From NCBI RefSeq assembly GCF_040549485.1, contig NZ_JBEPTK010000002.1:310001-374000 (forward strand): a DNA stretch of 64,000 nt, written 5' to 3'. Both the position numbers and the translations under genes were made by a program. Below the pieces are notes generated by a model. The model had not been told where the DNA came from and made no database searches. It saw only the letters and a list, made by a program, of their open reading frames with translations. Below are positions 19,443-28,189 of the stretch, in pieces (the first letter of the stretch is position 1; each line of letters begins with the position of its first letter). The stretch comes from Constrictibacter sp. MBR-5. Its GTDB lineage: Bacteria; Pseudomonadota; Alphaproteobacteria; JAJUGE01.

Positions 19443-20273
19443 ATGGATCTGGATATCGATGCCGAGACTTACCTGCGCGGCCTCGCGCAGCAGCCCGACG
19501 CCGAGATCGATATCGGCGAAGCTGCGCTGGTTCTCGCCGCCTGCGACCGGCAGCGCGTGGCGCTCGATCGCTATCGCGACCACCTCGGGACCCTGACCGA
19601 GGAGGTCGGCGCGGCCGCGATGGCCGTCGACGGCTTGGAGGGGCGCGTTGCGGCGTTACGTGCCGTCTTCGTGGAGCGGCACGGCTATGCCGGCGACACG
19701 CTGACCTACGACGACCTGCAGAACGCAAACCTGTTGCGCGTGATCGATCGGCGGAAGGGGTTGCCTGTAGCCCTCGGCATTCTCTTGCTGGCGGTGGCGC
19801 AACGCCTCGACTGGGACATGGTCGGTCTGAACTTCCCCGGTCACTTCCTGCTCAGGCTCGACTGCGGCGGTGCCCGAGCGATTCTCGACCCGTTTGAAGG
19901 CTGCCGAGAACGCTCGGTGCCGGACCTGCGCGAACTGCTGAAGGCCGGCGGCAGGCCCGATGCCGAGCTGCTGCCGAGCCATTATGCGCCGGTCGGGCGA
20001 CGCGACGTGCTGCTGCGCCTGCAGAACAACATCAAGCTGCGGCTACTGCAGTCCAAGGATGCCGCGCGTGCCCTTCGCGTCGTCGAACGGATGCTGTGGA
20101 TCGCTCCGGGCGTACCGGAGCTAATGCGCGAGGCGGCGTTGCTGAACGTTCATCTCGGCCGCCTGCAAACCGCGATCGCCCAGCTGGAGGCTTATCTGGA
20201 GGTCGAGCGCGGACAGCAGGCGCGGCACCGCATGGCGACCCTGCTCCAGGATCTGCGCAATCGCCTGAACTAG
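19443..20273 (+). CDS. SirB1 family transglutaminase-like protein
   Basis: 276-residue protein. A transglutaminase-like half occupies the middle ([32 protein letters not shown] and [12 protein letters not shown] with a conserved His), followed by a TPR-like C-terminal part ([27 protein letters not shown]). SirB1 proteins are widespread but of unknown biochemical role. I start at ATG 19443; GTG 19437, two codons earlier, is also possible, with GAGGA at 19428-19432 serving either. It sits between yraN and gshB in the same orientation. Confidence 0.85.
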   Translation: MDLDIDAETYLRGLAQQPDAEIDIGEAALVLAACDRQRVALDRYRDHLGTLTEEVGAAAMAVDGLEGRVAALRAVFVERHGYAGDTLTYDDLQNANLLRVIDRRKGLPVALGILLLAVAQRLDWDMVGLNFPGHFLLRLDCGGARAILDPFEGCRERSVPDLRELLKAGGRPDAELLPSHYAPVGRRDVLLRLQNNIKLRLLQSKDAARALRVVERMLWIAPGVPELMREAALLNVHLGRLQTAIAQLEAYLEVERGQQARHRMATLLQDLRNRLN

Positions 20274-20356
20274 GATGGTGCTCTCGATTGAGGCCGGCCC
20301 GTTCGGCGGGCTATAACCGCGGTCGCCCAACCCGCGTGCGAAGGGACGTATCCGCG

Positions 20357-21322
20357 ATGAGCCTTGCCGTCGCCATCCAGATGGATCCGATCGAGACGAT
20401 CGACATCGACGCCGACAGTACCTTCGCGCTCGCGCTCGAGGCGCAGAAGCGGGGATACGGTCTGTTCCATTACCTGCCGCAGAACCTGGTTTTCAAGAGC
20501 GGCAGGCTCTATGCCCGGGTCAGGCCGCTGCGGGTGAAGCGCGAGCGGGGTCGGCATTTCGAGTTCGGCGACTCGTCGGTCGTGGACTTGGCGACTATGG
20601 ACGTGATCCTGATGCGCCAAGATCCGCCATTCGACATGGCTTATATCACCGCCACCCACCTGCTCGAGCACGTCCATCCGCAAACCCTGGTGGTGAACGA
20701 TCCCGCGAGCGTGCGCAACGCACCGGAGAAGCTGTTCGTCACGCATTTCGAGGGCGTCATGCCGCCGACGCTGATCACCGCCGACCGGCAGGAGATCATC
20801 GCGTTCCGCGAGGAGCACGAAGACATCATCATCAAGCCGCTGTTCGGCAATGGCGGCGCCGGCGTCTTCCACATCACGCCGGGCGACGAGAACCTGACGG
20901 CGCTGCTGGAACTGTTTACGACGCTGTATCGCGAGCCTGTAATCGTCCAGCGCTATGTCCCGGAGGTGCGCGCCGGGGACAAGCGGATCATCCTTGTCGA
21001 TGGCGAGCCGGCCGGCGCGGTGCTGCGGGTTCCGGCCAGGGGCGAGGCGAGGGCGAACCTGCATGTGGGGGGCAAGGCGGTAAAGACGACGCTGACGCCG
21101 CGCGAGGTCGAACTCTGCCACGCCATCGGACCGACGCTACGCGACCAGGGCCTCGTGTTCGTCGGCATCGATGTCCTTGGCGACTGGCTCACCGAGATCA
21201 ATGTGACTTCGCCGACCGGCATCCAGGAGATCGAGCGGTTCGACGGAACGAACGTCGCCGGTCTGATATGGGACGCGATCGAGCGCCGCTACCAGGAGCA
21301 GCGCTCGTCGCAGTCCGCGTAG
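20357..21322 (+). CDS. gshB: Glutathione synthase
   Basis: ATP-grasp ligase adding glycine to gamma-glutamylcysteine. The 321 residues show the N-terminal [38 protein letters not shown] in the substrate-binding part, ATP-grasp segments [14 protein letters not shown] and [17 protein letters not shown], and the C-terminal [20 protein letters not shown] metal/ATP site. ATG 20357 was chosen because the open frame upstream overlaps the preceding gene. Glutathione fits an organism with the peroxide systems seen earlier in the window. Confidence 0.97.
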   Translation: MSLAVAIQMDPIETIDIDADSTFALALEAQKRGYGLFHYLPQNLVFKSGRLYARVRPLRVKRERGRHFEFGDSSVVDLATMDVILMRQDPPFDMAYITATHLLEHVHPQTLVVNDPASVRNAPEKLFVTHFEGVMPPTLITADRQEIIAFREEHEDIIIKPLFGNGGAGVFHITPGDENLTALLELFTTLYREPVIVQRYVPEVRAGDKRIILVDGEPAGAVLRVPARGEARANLHVGGKAVKTTLTPREVELCHAIGPTLRDQGLVFVGIDVLGDWLTEINVTSPTGIQEIERFDGTNVAGLIWDAIERRYQEQRSSQSA

Positions 21323-21337
21323 GAGGGCGGCGGAGCG

Positions 21338-21988
21338 TCAGAAGCGGTAGCGGATACCTGCACCGACGATCCACGGGTCGAGGCGGGTCGTCGCGTTGAT
21401 GGCGCCGTCGTTGACGCGGACGTCCGGGCGCAGCCAGAGGTGCTTCACGTCGAAGTTTGCCACCCAGTTCGGCGCGATCTCAATATCGAGACCGGCATTC
21501 AGGGCCACGCCGAACGCATTCTTCACGTCGACGTCGGTCACCGGCGCACTGCGGCCGCCGCCCTCGGCATAGAAGACCGTGTAATTCACGCCCACCCCGA
21601 TATACGGGCTGAAGCGCTCCCGGGGCAGTGGGTGATACTGCAGCGTCAGTGTCGGCGGCAGGGCCCAGACGCGGCCCAGGTCGACGTCGCCGAGCGCGGA
21701 ATCCTTCACGTCGAGCTCATGTCGCGTCGTGGCGGCGATCAGGTTGAGCGACAGGGTGTCCATGAGGAAGTAGGTGAAGTCGATCTGTCCGGTCCAGGAA
21801 TCGGACGCGTCGGGCTCGCCGCCGATCGTTTCGACATGGCCACCGGAATGCGGCAGCACGCCGATCACGCTGGCGCCGATCAGGAAATCGCCCGCATGCT
21901 TGCCGCGGACAGCCTCCTGGGCGTGCGCGGGAACGGCGGCGGCAGCGATCATGGCGGCACCGGCCATAAGGCCGAAAAGGCGGTTCAT
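21338..21988 (-). CDS. ompW: OmpW family outer membrane protein
   Basis: 216 residues with a Sec signal peptide ending VPAHA. It continues as an eight-stranded-barrel-like sequence of alternating residues: GDFLIGASVIGVLPHSGG near the N-terminus, then SWTGQIDFTYFLMDTLSLNLIAA and TLTLQYHPL..FSPYIGVGVNYTVF. It ends in the terminal aromatic GAGIRYRF typical of beta-barrels inserted by BAM. The start ATG 21988 gives the usual length; the earlier Met at 22024 would spoil the signal peptide. Convergent with gshB, 15 bases apart. Confidence 0.92.
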   Translation of the reverse strand: MNRLFGLMAGAAMIAAAAVPAHAQEAVRGKHAGDFLIGASVIGVLPHSGGHVETIGGEPDASDSWTGQIDFTYFLMDTLSLNLIAATTRHELDVKDSALGDVDLGRVWALPPTLTLQYHPLPRERFSPYIGVGVNYTVFYAEGGGRSAPVTDVDVKNAFGVALNAGLDIEIAPNWVANFDVKHLWLRPDVRVNDGAINATTRLDPWIVGAGIRYRF

Positions 21989-22196
21989 TGTCTCGGTTCC
22001 AGTCTCCAGGGTAGGTGGCCGCACGCTAGGCGGACGGCCGACGCACCGGCTTGATCCGGATCAAATTTCCAAGGTGCCCTCGGGCGAATGCCGAAATGTC
22101 GCAGGCAAGCCGCGCGCTGGCACGGCAGTCGCATCCCTTGGCCGACATGCCGCTTCGCGCCTACGATCGCGGTGGTGCTTGAAAAGGATGAATGTG

Positions 22197-23603
22197 ATGG
22201 GCGATACCGAACTCTGCTTCACGCCGGCGGCGACCCTGGCGGCGATGATCCGAAGCAAGGAGGTATCGCCGGTCGAGACGACGCGGGCCGTGCTGGATCG
22301 CATCGCCGCGGTCGACGGCAAGGTGAATGCCTTCGCAGCACTGGATGCCGAGGGCGCGATGGCGGCGGCGCGCGCCGCGGAGGCGGCAGTGATGGGGGGC
22401 GGCGCTCTTGGCCCGCTGCACGGTGTCGTCGCGACGGTGAAGGATCTGGCGGACGTGGCCGGCCTGCCGACCGAACGCGGATCCTACACCGCCAAAGGCA
22501 AGATCGCCGACGTCGACACGCCGTTCGCGGCGCGGCTGAAAGCCGCCGGCGCAGTCATCCTAGGCAAGACGACGACATCCGAACTCGGCTGGACCGGCGT
22601 GAGCCGCAGCCCGCTGACCGGGATCACACACAATCCCTGGCGGCACGGACACAATGCCGGCGCTTCCTCCGCAGGGGCGGGCGCCGCCGCGGCGGCCGGC
22701 TTCGGGCCGCTGCACCAGGGGTCGGACGGTGCCGGCTCGATCCGCATGCCAGCCCACTTCTGCGGCGTCTTCGGCCTGAAGCCGACGTTCGGGCGGGTGC
22801 CGAACTGGCCGGTCCCGAACAACGACCAGACGTCGCACAACGGGCCGCTGACCCGCACTGTGGCCGACGCCGCTCTGATGATGAAGGTGATGGCCGGCCC
22901 CGCGCCGCTGGACCACTGGACGCTGGAGGCGCCGCCAGCCGACTACAGCGCCCGCCTCCGTGAAGGGATCTCTGGCCTCAGGGTCGCCTACAGCCCTGAT
23001 CTAGGTCACGCGCGCGTCGATCACGAGATCGCCACCCTCGTCGCGGACGCCGTGAAGGCGTTCGCCGGGCTGGGCGTGACGGTCGAGGAGGTGACGCCGC
23101 ACTTCGAGACGGACGGGCCTGAGCTCGTTCGTTTCATGTGGTCGACGCAGATGGGGACCTACGCGCCGTTCCTGGCCGAGTATCGCGACCGCATGGATCC
23201 GGGGCTGGTCGCCTGCATGGAGGAGGCGGAGGGACGCAGTGCCGCGGAGTATCTGGCGGTTCGCGGACGCAAGCTGCGCTACATCGAGAGCGTGAACCGC
23301 TTCTTCCAAGACTGGGATCTGCTGCTGACGCCGGCCGTGTCCGTTGCGGCCTTTCCGGCGGAGCGCCTTCAGCCGGCGCATTGGCCGGAGCATCCCTGGG
23401 ATTGGATCAGTTGGGCCGAGTTCTCCTGGCCGTTCAACTTCTCCGGCACCCCAGCTGCCAGCGTTCCGTGCGGCTTCACCAAAGACGGCCTACCCGTCGG
23501 CCTCCAGATCGCCGGCCGCCGCTTCGCCGACCTGACCGTGCTGCAGGCAGCCGCAGCGTTCGAGCAGGCTCGTCCGTGGGCGGACAAGCGACCGCCGCTT
23601 TGA
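22197..23603 (+). CDS. Amidase (amidase-signature family)
   Basis: 468-residue Ser-cis-Ser-Lys hydrolase. K82 (VATVKDLADVAGL), cis-Ser S157 in GHNAGASSAG and nucleophile S181 in GSDGAGSIRMPA have the spacing expected of the family. The consensus GGSSGG is here GASSAG, a modest deviation. Starts at 22188, 22194 and 22197 are all in frame; AAGGA at 22184-22188 fits ATG 22197 best. The substrate is not evident. Not a GatA: there is no gatB/gatC nearby and the C-terminal part is unlike GatA. Confidence 0.9.
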   Translation: MGDTELCFTPAATLAAMIRSKEVSPVETTRAVLDRIAAVDGKVNAFAALDAEGAMAAARAAEAAVMGGGALGPLHGVVATVKDLADVAGLPTERGSYTAKGKIADVDTPFAARLKAAGAVILGKTTTSELGWTGVSRSPLTGITHNPWRHGHNAGASSAGAGAAAAAGFGPLHQGSDGAGSIRMPAHFCGVFGLKPTFGRVPNWPVPNNDQTSHNGPLTRTVADAALMMKVMAGPAPLDHWTLEAPPADYSARLREGISGLRVAYSPDLGHARVDHEIATLVADAVKAFAGLGVTVEEVTPHFETDGPELVRFMWSTQMGTYAPFLAEYRDRMDPGLVACMEEAEGRSAAEYLAVRGRKLRYIESVNRFFQDWDLLLTPAVSVAAFPAERLQPAHWPEHPWDWISWAEFSWPFNFSGTPAASVPCGFTKDGLPVGLQIAGRRFADLTVLQAAAAFEQARPWADKRPPL

Positions 23604-23663
23604 AGCGAAACGGCCGCCCCGATCCCGGCGCGGCCCGCAGTGCCTGACGGCCGCGTGCCGCCG

Positions 23664-23921
23664 TTACGAGCGCTTGCGGCCGGTAATCGCGCCGAAGATC
23701 AGGAGCACGATGACGGATCCGACCACGGCGCCGATGAGGCCGGCGCCGTCGGCCGGGCCGTACCAGCCGATCGCGCGGCCGAGGAAGGTCGCGACGAAGG
23801 CGCCGACGATGCCCAGCACGATGGTCAGAATGATCCCGCCCGGATGCTTGTCGCCGGGAATGAGGAAGCGCGCCAGGGCACCCGCGATGCCACCGATGAT
23901 GATCATCCAGAGTATCGACAT
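23664..23921 (-). CDS. GlsB/YeaQ/YmgE family stress-response membrane protein
   Basis: 85-residue inner-membrane protein of three hydrophobic segments with the family pattern WMIIIGGIAGALARFLIPG, GIILTIVLGIVGAFVATFLG and GLIGAVVGSVIVLLIFGAI. Also called transglycosylase-associated protein; the name is historical and the function is unknown, often stress-induced. It lies 14 bases after the next small membrane protein gene upstream on the same strand, so the two may form one unit. Confidence 0.92.
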   Translation of the reverse strand: MSILWMIIIGGIAGALARFLIPGDKHPGGIILTIVLGIVGAFVATFLGRAIGWYGPADGAGLIGAVVGSVIVLLIFGAITGRKRS

Positions 23922-23935
23922 GTCTTTATCCCCCC

Positions 23936-24199
23936 TCAGATGGCGCCGGGCGCGATCTCGCCGCGGCTGTCGTCGACGATGCCGCTGTCGGCGATGGCGG
24001 CCTTGAGCGGGCAGTAGCCGGCCGCGCCGCGATAGGCGAGATAGGAGCCGGCCGCGACGGCGAGCGCGCTCAGGAACATGTTGGGGCGCGGCTGCGTGCC
24101 GGCCGCCGCCAGCATCAGTCCGCCGACCACGCTCACCGCCCGTTCGCCCATCGAGAGCTCGGGGCCGCTGTTCAGATAGTCCGTGATGCTGGAGTTCAT
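23936..24199 (-). CDS. DUF2892/YgaP-like small membrane protein
   Basis: 87-residue protein with a membrane hairpin (RAVSVVGGLMLAAAG.. and MFLSALAVAAGSYLAYRGAAG) followed by the motif GYCPLKAAI. This motif resembles the C-terminal YgaP membrane domain family (DUF2892). No rhodanese domain is attached. The function is unknown. It precedes the GlsB-type gene on the same strand. Confidence 0.75.
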   Translation of the reverse strand: MNSSITDYLNSGPELSMGERAVSVVGGLMLAAAGTQPRPNMFLSALAVAAGSYLAYRGAAGYCPLKAAIADSGIVDDSRGEIAPGAI

Positions 24200-24289
24200 G
24201 CGTTCATCCTTGGCTGGTCGACACGGACAAACGCATCTCCCCCGGCATCGTTCCGATCGGACGGACTGCCCGGCCGCCGATGCCGCCGC

Positions 24290-25150
24290 CTATTCGAACG
24301 TCCGCTCCTTCCAGAACGGGTACCAGTCGGGCATCTCGCTGCTCGGCTTCATCGCGAACTTCGCCGGGCGCTTCTCCAGGAAGGACTGGATGCCTTCGCG
24401 GGCGTCGGCGTTGGCGCCCATGTAGCGGATGCCGCGGCTGTCGATCTTGTGCGCCTCCATCGGGTGGTCGGCGCCGGCCATCTTCCAGAGCATCTGCCGG
24501 CAGAGCGCCACCGAGACCCCGGACGTGTTGTCGGCGATCTCGCGCGCCAGCGCCCGGGCCGCCGGCAGCAGGTCGTCCGGCTCGTGGATCGAGCGGACGA
24601 GGCCGCCCGCCTTCGCCTCCTCGGCGTCGAAGATGCGGCCCGTGAGCACCCACTCCTGCGCCTGCCCCATGCCGACGAGGCGCGTCAGGAACCAGCTCGA
24701 GCAGGCCTCCATGACCAGGCCGCGGCGGCTGAAGACGAAGCCGAAGCGCGCCTTGGTCGAGGCGAGGCGGATGTCCATGGCCAGCTGCATGGTGACGCCG
24801 ATGCCGACCGCCGGGCCGTTGATGGCGCCGATGATCGGCTTCTTCATGTCGTACATGCGCAGCGTCATGCGCCCGCCGCCGTCGCGCAGCCGGTCCTCGC
24901 CGTCGACGAAGTCCTTCTTCGCCGCGTCGAACGTCTCGCCGCCGGCCGACAGGTCGGCACCGGCGCAGAAGGCGCGGCCGGCGCCGGTGACGACGATGGC
25001 CCGCACCGCGTCGTCCCTGTCCGCCCGGTCGAGTGCCGCGATCGACTCCTCGCGCATCGTGGCGTTGTAGGCGTTCAGCTTGTCCGGCCGGTTCATCGTG
25101 AGGGTGAGGATGCCGTCCTCCACCTCGTACAGCAGCGTCTCGTAGCTCAT
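24290..25150 (-). CDS. Enoyl-CoA hydratase/isomerase family protein
   Basis: 286-residue crotonase-fold protein. The oxyanion-hole segments are visible (TGAGRAFCAGADLSAGG and INGPAVGIGVTMQLAMDIRLAS), as is the C-terminal trimerisation part ending PDWYPFWKERTFE. The usual two catalytic glutamates are not both evident: the second position reads SRRGLVMEACSSWFL, with E present. Family assignment is firm but the exact reaction is not. ATG 25150 was chosen. Same strand as the acyl-CoA synthetase upstream, separated by a REP-like palindrome. Confidence 0.88.
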   Translation of the reverse strand: MSYETLLYEVEDGILTLTMNRPDKLNAYNATMREESIAALDRADRDDAVRAIVVTGAGRAFCAGADLSAGGETFDAAKKDFVDGEDRLRDGGGRMTLRMYDMKKPIIGAINGPAVGIGVTMQLAMDIRLASTKARFGFVFSRRGLVMEACSSWFLTRLVGMGQAQEWVLTGRIFDAEEAKAGGLVRSIHEPDDLLPAARALAREIADNTSGVSVALCRQMLWKMAGADHPMEAHKIDSRGIRYMGANADAREGIQSFLEKRPAKFAMKPSSEMPDWYPFWKERTFE

Positions 25151-25234
25151 GGTCGCGCTCCGTTCAGGGATCGCAGCGAGTAGTGCCGCAGGCCGAAGCG
25201 GCGTGCAATGCGGGTGCGGCGCCATCTTCACCGC

Positions 25235-25317
25235 CGTCATTGCGAGGAGCGCAGCGACGAAGCAATCCAGAGTCGGTGCGCCGGACTGGATTGCTTCGCC
25301 TTCGGCTCGCAATGACG
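25235..25317. repeat. REP-like long inverted repeat
   Basis: An imperfect 83-base palindrome. The left arm CGTCATTGCGAGGAGC..GCGACGAAGCAATCCAG is mirrored by CTGGATTGCTTCGCC..GGCTCGCAATGACG. Elements beginning CGTCATTGCGAGGAGCG are familiar dispersed palindromes of many bacterial genomes. It lies between the synthetase stop and the hydratase start and could fold in RNA on either strand. Confidence 0.8.
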
Positions 25318-25333
25318 GAAGGGGTTGGCGGCC

Positions 25334-26845
25334 CTACGCCTCCCACTTCCGCGCCATCTCCGTCAGCAGCTTCCTGTCGATCTTGTTGGTGCTGGCCAGC
25401 GGCAGTTCGTCCATGAACTCGACGTGGCGGGGGTGCTGGTAGGGTGGGGCGTTGGCGAGGGCGTAGTCCTTCACGTCGCGCTCCGTGATCTCCGCACCCT
25501 TGGCTGGCACGATGAAGGCGGCGGGCTTCTGGCCGCGGATCTCGTCGGCGACGGGCACGACGCAGGCCTGCTCGATCGCCGGGTGGCGCTCCAGCATCTT
25601 CTCCACCTCGCCCGGATAGATGTTCTCGCCGCCGCAGACGAACATGTCGTCCGCCCGCCCGACGAAATAGTAGAAGCCGTGCTCGTCGCGCCGGAACACG
25701 TCGCCGGTGATGTAGTAGCCGTCGGGCGTGATCGCCTCGGCGGTCTTCTCGGGCATGTTGTGGTAGCCCGGCATGCGCGCCGGGTTGTCCTGGTGCAGCA
25801 CGCCCTGGTCGGCGTCGTAGTTATCGCCGTCGACGAGGCGGACGCGCACCTCCGGGTCGGCGAGCGGGTAGCCCACGCACAGGTCCGGCGTCGGGATGCC
25901 CTCCGGGTGCGGGCCGAAGCTGGTCGGCCCCGCCTCGGTCGTGCCGTAGCCGTAGGCGATGCGGCTGCCGGCGAAGGTCGCCCGGACGCTGTCGATCAGC
26001 GCCTGGGTCGCCGGCGCCGAGCCCATCGCGACCACCTTCACCGAGGAGAGGTCGAGGGTCGCCAGCAGCTCCTTCTCCTGGAGGATCAGCGCCAGCATGG
26101 TCGGCACCGAGGTCAGCCACGTCGCCCGGTGGTCGGCGATGGCGCGCAGATAGGCGGGCGCCTTGAACTGCGGCATCAGCACGATGGTGGCGTGCGACCA
26201 CAGGGCGTACTTGCTGATCGCCAGCGCGTTCATGTGATAGAGCGGAGCCGCCACCAGGAAGCGGTGGGCGCTGGCGTCGGCGCCGCGGCCGCGGGTGCGG
26301 ATCACCCAGAGATGGCCGTAGTGGGTGAGGGGCACGCCCTTCGGCCGGCCCGTCGAGCCGGAGGTGTAAAGGAACATCGCCACCTCGTCGTCCGCCGGCC
26401 GCACAATTTCGAATGGGCCGGGGTCGAGGAAGGCGCGGTAGCCGGCGGGACCCTCGTCGTCGAACGAGACCGTGGTCAGGTGCGTCGGCACCATCGGCGC
26501 CCGCTCGGCGTCGGCGAACACCAGCTTCGCGTCGCAGTCGGCCAGGATGAAGCCGATCGTCTCGCGCGGGAACTTGTGGTTCACCGGCACGGCGACCATG
26601 CCGGCGCGCATGATGCCGAGATACGTCGCCAGGAATTCGGTGCGGTTGATCGCCAGGATCCCGACCCGCTCGCCGCGCCGGATGCCGCGCCCCACGAGCC
26701 CCCGCGCCACGGCGTCCGCCTCGGCGTCGAGCTCGCGATAGGTGAGGCGCCGCGGCCGCGCCTCGTCGAGCAGATCGATCAGCGCCAGCTTGTCGAGGTC
26801 CCTGCTGCGGTCGATCAGGTCGCCGAGATTGCCGGTGTGCGCCAT
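25334..26845 (-). CDS. AMP-dependent acyl-CoA synthetase/ligase
   Basis: 503-residue ANL-superfamily enzyme activating a carboxylic acid as acyl-AMP and then acyl-CoA. It has the P-loop-like YTSGSTGRPKGVPLTH, the A5 motif YGYGTTEAGPTSF, the A7/A8 region YYITGDVFRRDEHGFYYFVGRADDMF and the catalytic Lys near the end (LASTNKIDRK). ATG 26845 (MAHTGNLGDLIDRS) gives the usual length. With the downstream enoyl-CoA hydratase-like gene it may serve degradation of an aromatic or branched acid; the substrate is unknown. Confidence 0.9.
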   Translation of the reverse strand: MAHTGNLGDLIDRSRDLDKLALIDLLDEARPRRLTYRELDAEADAVARGLVGRGIRRGERVGILAINRTEFLATYLGIMRAGMVAVPVNHKFPRETIGFILADCDAKLVFADAERAPMVPTHLTTVSFDDEGPAGYRAFLDPGPFEIVRPADDEVAMFLYTSGSTGRPKGVPLTHYGHLWVIRTRGRGADASAHRFLVAAPLYHMNALAISKYALWSHATIVLMPQFKAPAYLRAIADHRATWLTSVPTMLALILQEKELLATLDLSSVKVVAMGSAPATQALIDSVRATFAGSRIAYGYGTTEAGPTSFGPHPEGIPTPDLCVGYPLADPEVRVRLVDGDNYDADQGVLHQDNPARMPGYHNMPEKTAEAITPDGYYITGDVFRRDEHGFYYFVGRADDMFVCGGENIYPGEVEKMLERHPAIEQACVVPVADEIRGQKPAAFIVPAKGAEITERDVKDYALANAPPYQHPRHVEFMDELPLASTNKIDRKLLTEMARKWEA

Positions 26846-27460
26846 GCGCCAGTCCTGTGTGCGGTCGGAGGGAAACGGACGCGCATCAGAATGCAGGACC
26901 CGCGCCATGCGCAAGGGGCTGGATGCCGGACGGGGCACGAACGGCGAGCGTCCCGGTCGCCGCGGCGGGGGCCGGTGGGGGCGAAGCCGGGACCAGACGA
27001 GGGCCAATTCGGGCCAATTGGAGCCAATTGGAGCCAAGTGGCGCTTGTTCCGGCCCGTGGAGGCCGATCCCGCGCGTGACGAGAATCGGTCAGTATTTTG
27101 ATTTAATTGAGAAATCGCGGATGCGGCGGTCGCGGTGCGCAATTTTCTGCTCGATGCGTCAGGCGGAACGGGTGCGAGCGGTGACCCTTCCGTTCCGGCA
27201 GGGCCGTGTGCCGACCCATGTTCCCTTTCATTCCCTTTCCTTCCTTTTCGTGGGGCGAGCGCGGGCCCGGCGGATGCAAGGCGACCGCCTGTCGGCGGGG
27301 GAGCCCTCCCGATGTCTTCACGGCGTGCAACAGCGATCCCCGCCCAGACGGGGTTATCCATGTAAGGAGTAACTTCCTGCGGACAATGCGGGCTGGAAGC
27401 GTCCGCCGGCCGGGACCGTCGGATTGCGGCCAGCCATCCATACCGAGCGAAAGGGATTGC
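26846..27460. other. Gene-free interval upstream of the metal-responsive repressor
   Basis: About 615 bases without a convincing gene. It contains a four-unit 10-bp tandem repeat (27001-27040), an AT-rich patch near 27090-27120 (TTTTGATTTAATTGAGAAATC) that may hold a promoter, and a pyrimidine-rich run near 27220-27250. Short open frames here are Arg/Pro-rich and look like noise. It separates the acyl-CoA synthetase gene from the metal-resistance cassette. Confidence 0.6.
27001..27040. repeat. Four tandem 10-bp repeats
   Basis: Consecutive units GGGCCAATTC, GGGCCAATTG, GAGCCAATTG and GAGCCAAGTG. The period is one DNA helical turn, so identical faces repeat on the same side of the helix. There are no coding sequences around it; possible protein-binding array or replication-slippage product. 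Confidence 0.85.
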
Positions 27461-27486
27461 CTATCCTATCCCCCTGGGTAGGATAG
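27461..27486. promoter_or_regulatory. Operator of the CsoR/InrS-type repressor, overlapping its RBS
   Basis: Perfect 8-bp inverted repeat CTATCCTA (27461-27468) and TAGGATAG (27479-27486) around a C/G tract TCCCCCTGGG. This is the architecture of CsoR/RcnR/InrS-family operators, a G/C tract flanked by A/T-rich inverted repeats. It ends four bases before the ATG of the repressor gene and its right arm supplies the AGGA ribosome-binding sequence, so autoregulation by occlusion is likely. Confidence 0.75.
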
Positions 27487-27490
27487 CCTT

Positions 27491-27757
27491 ATGAAACACA
27501 CGTCGCACCCGGACATCGTCAAACGGCTGAAGCGCGCCACCGGACACCTGACCTCGGTCATCGCGATGATCGAGAACGAGCGCCCCTGCCTCGATCTGGC
27601 GCAGCAGCTTCATGCCGTCGAGCACGCCATCGGCAATGCGAAGCGTGAGCTGATCCACGACCATATTGACCACTGCCTGGTCGATGCGACGGAGGGTACG
27701 GGACGAGCGGCCCGAGAGGCGCTGTCCGAGTTCAAGGCCCTCACGAAGTATCTCTAG
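27491..27757 (+). CDS. Metal-sensing repressor, CsoR/RcnR/InrS family
   Basis: 88-residue all-helical DNA-binding repressor. It aligns with RcnR-type proteins (MKHTSHPDIVKRLKRATGHLTSVIAMIE). The metal ligands read C33, H58 and C62, the Cys-His-Cys spacing of CsoR (36/61/65) and of the nickel sensor InrS. An N-terminal HxxH (H3, H6) recalls RcnR. The pattern therefore fits Cu(I) or Ni(II)/Co(II). The adjacent rcnA-type remnant argues for nickel/cobalt. The operator lies directly over its RBS; the remnant exporter follows after eight bases. Confidence 0.88.
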   Translation: MKHTSHPDIVKRLKRATGHLTSVIAMIENERPCLDLAQQLHAVEHAIGNAKRELIHDHIDHCLVDATEGTGRAAREALSEFKALTKYL

Positions 27758-27765
27758 GAGGCCGG

Positions 27766-28155
27766 GTGGCTTCGTTCACCGATCTTCCGCAGCAGGGTGC
27801 CGGGCACGCGTGGCTCTTCATTCCGAGCGCCATCCTGCTCGGCGTGCTGCATGGTCTGGAGCCGGGGCACTCCACCGTGCCCAGCGGCGATCACCGTCCT
27901 GCTGCTCTGCCTGCAACTGAAAGAACTCGCCCTCGGCGCGACCATGGTGATGGCGTTCTCGGTCGAGTGGCCATTACCCTGGTCGCGGTGGGAAGCATGA
28001 CCGCCCTGAGCGTGCGTCACGCAACGCGCCGCTGGACGTGGCTCGCCACCGCCGCACGGCGTGCGCCCTACGCCTTCGGAGCCCTCATCATCCTCGTCGG
28101 CGTCTATGTCGGCGTGCAGGGCTGGCTGCACTTGTCCGCCGCCCCTTTTTCCTGA
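27766..28155 (+). pseudogene. Nickel/cobalt exporter RcnA, broken by deletion and frameshift
   Basis: GTG 27766 after AGGAGG starts FTDLPQQGAGHAWLFIPSAI and LLGVLHGLEPGHS, a close match to the RcnA N-terminus. The sequence then jumps, with a frame change, to PCPAAITVLLLCLQLK..LGATMVMAFSV (27875-27964 in the +1-shifted frame), which belongs near the RcnA C-terminus. Then a missing base near 27965 returns it to the first frame for VAITLVAVGSMTALSVRHATRRW. The central half, including the His-rich loop and several helices, is gone. It cannot make a normal transporter of about 270-370 residues. Confidence 0.85.
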
Positions 28156-28189
28156 GCCGCGGCTCGGTACCGCTCGAACGGAGTAACCA

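Noticed and set aside
26846-27460. Possible small genes in the gap before the metal repressor
   Set aside because: Frames such as 27103-27441 (minus) and 27206-27481 (plus) lack ribosome binding sites and known motifs, and their composition fits non-coding DNA.
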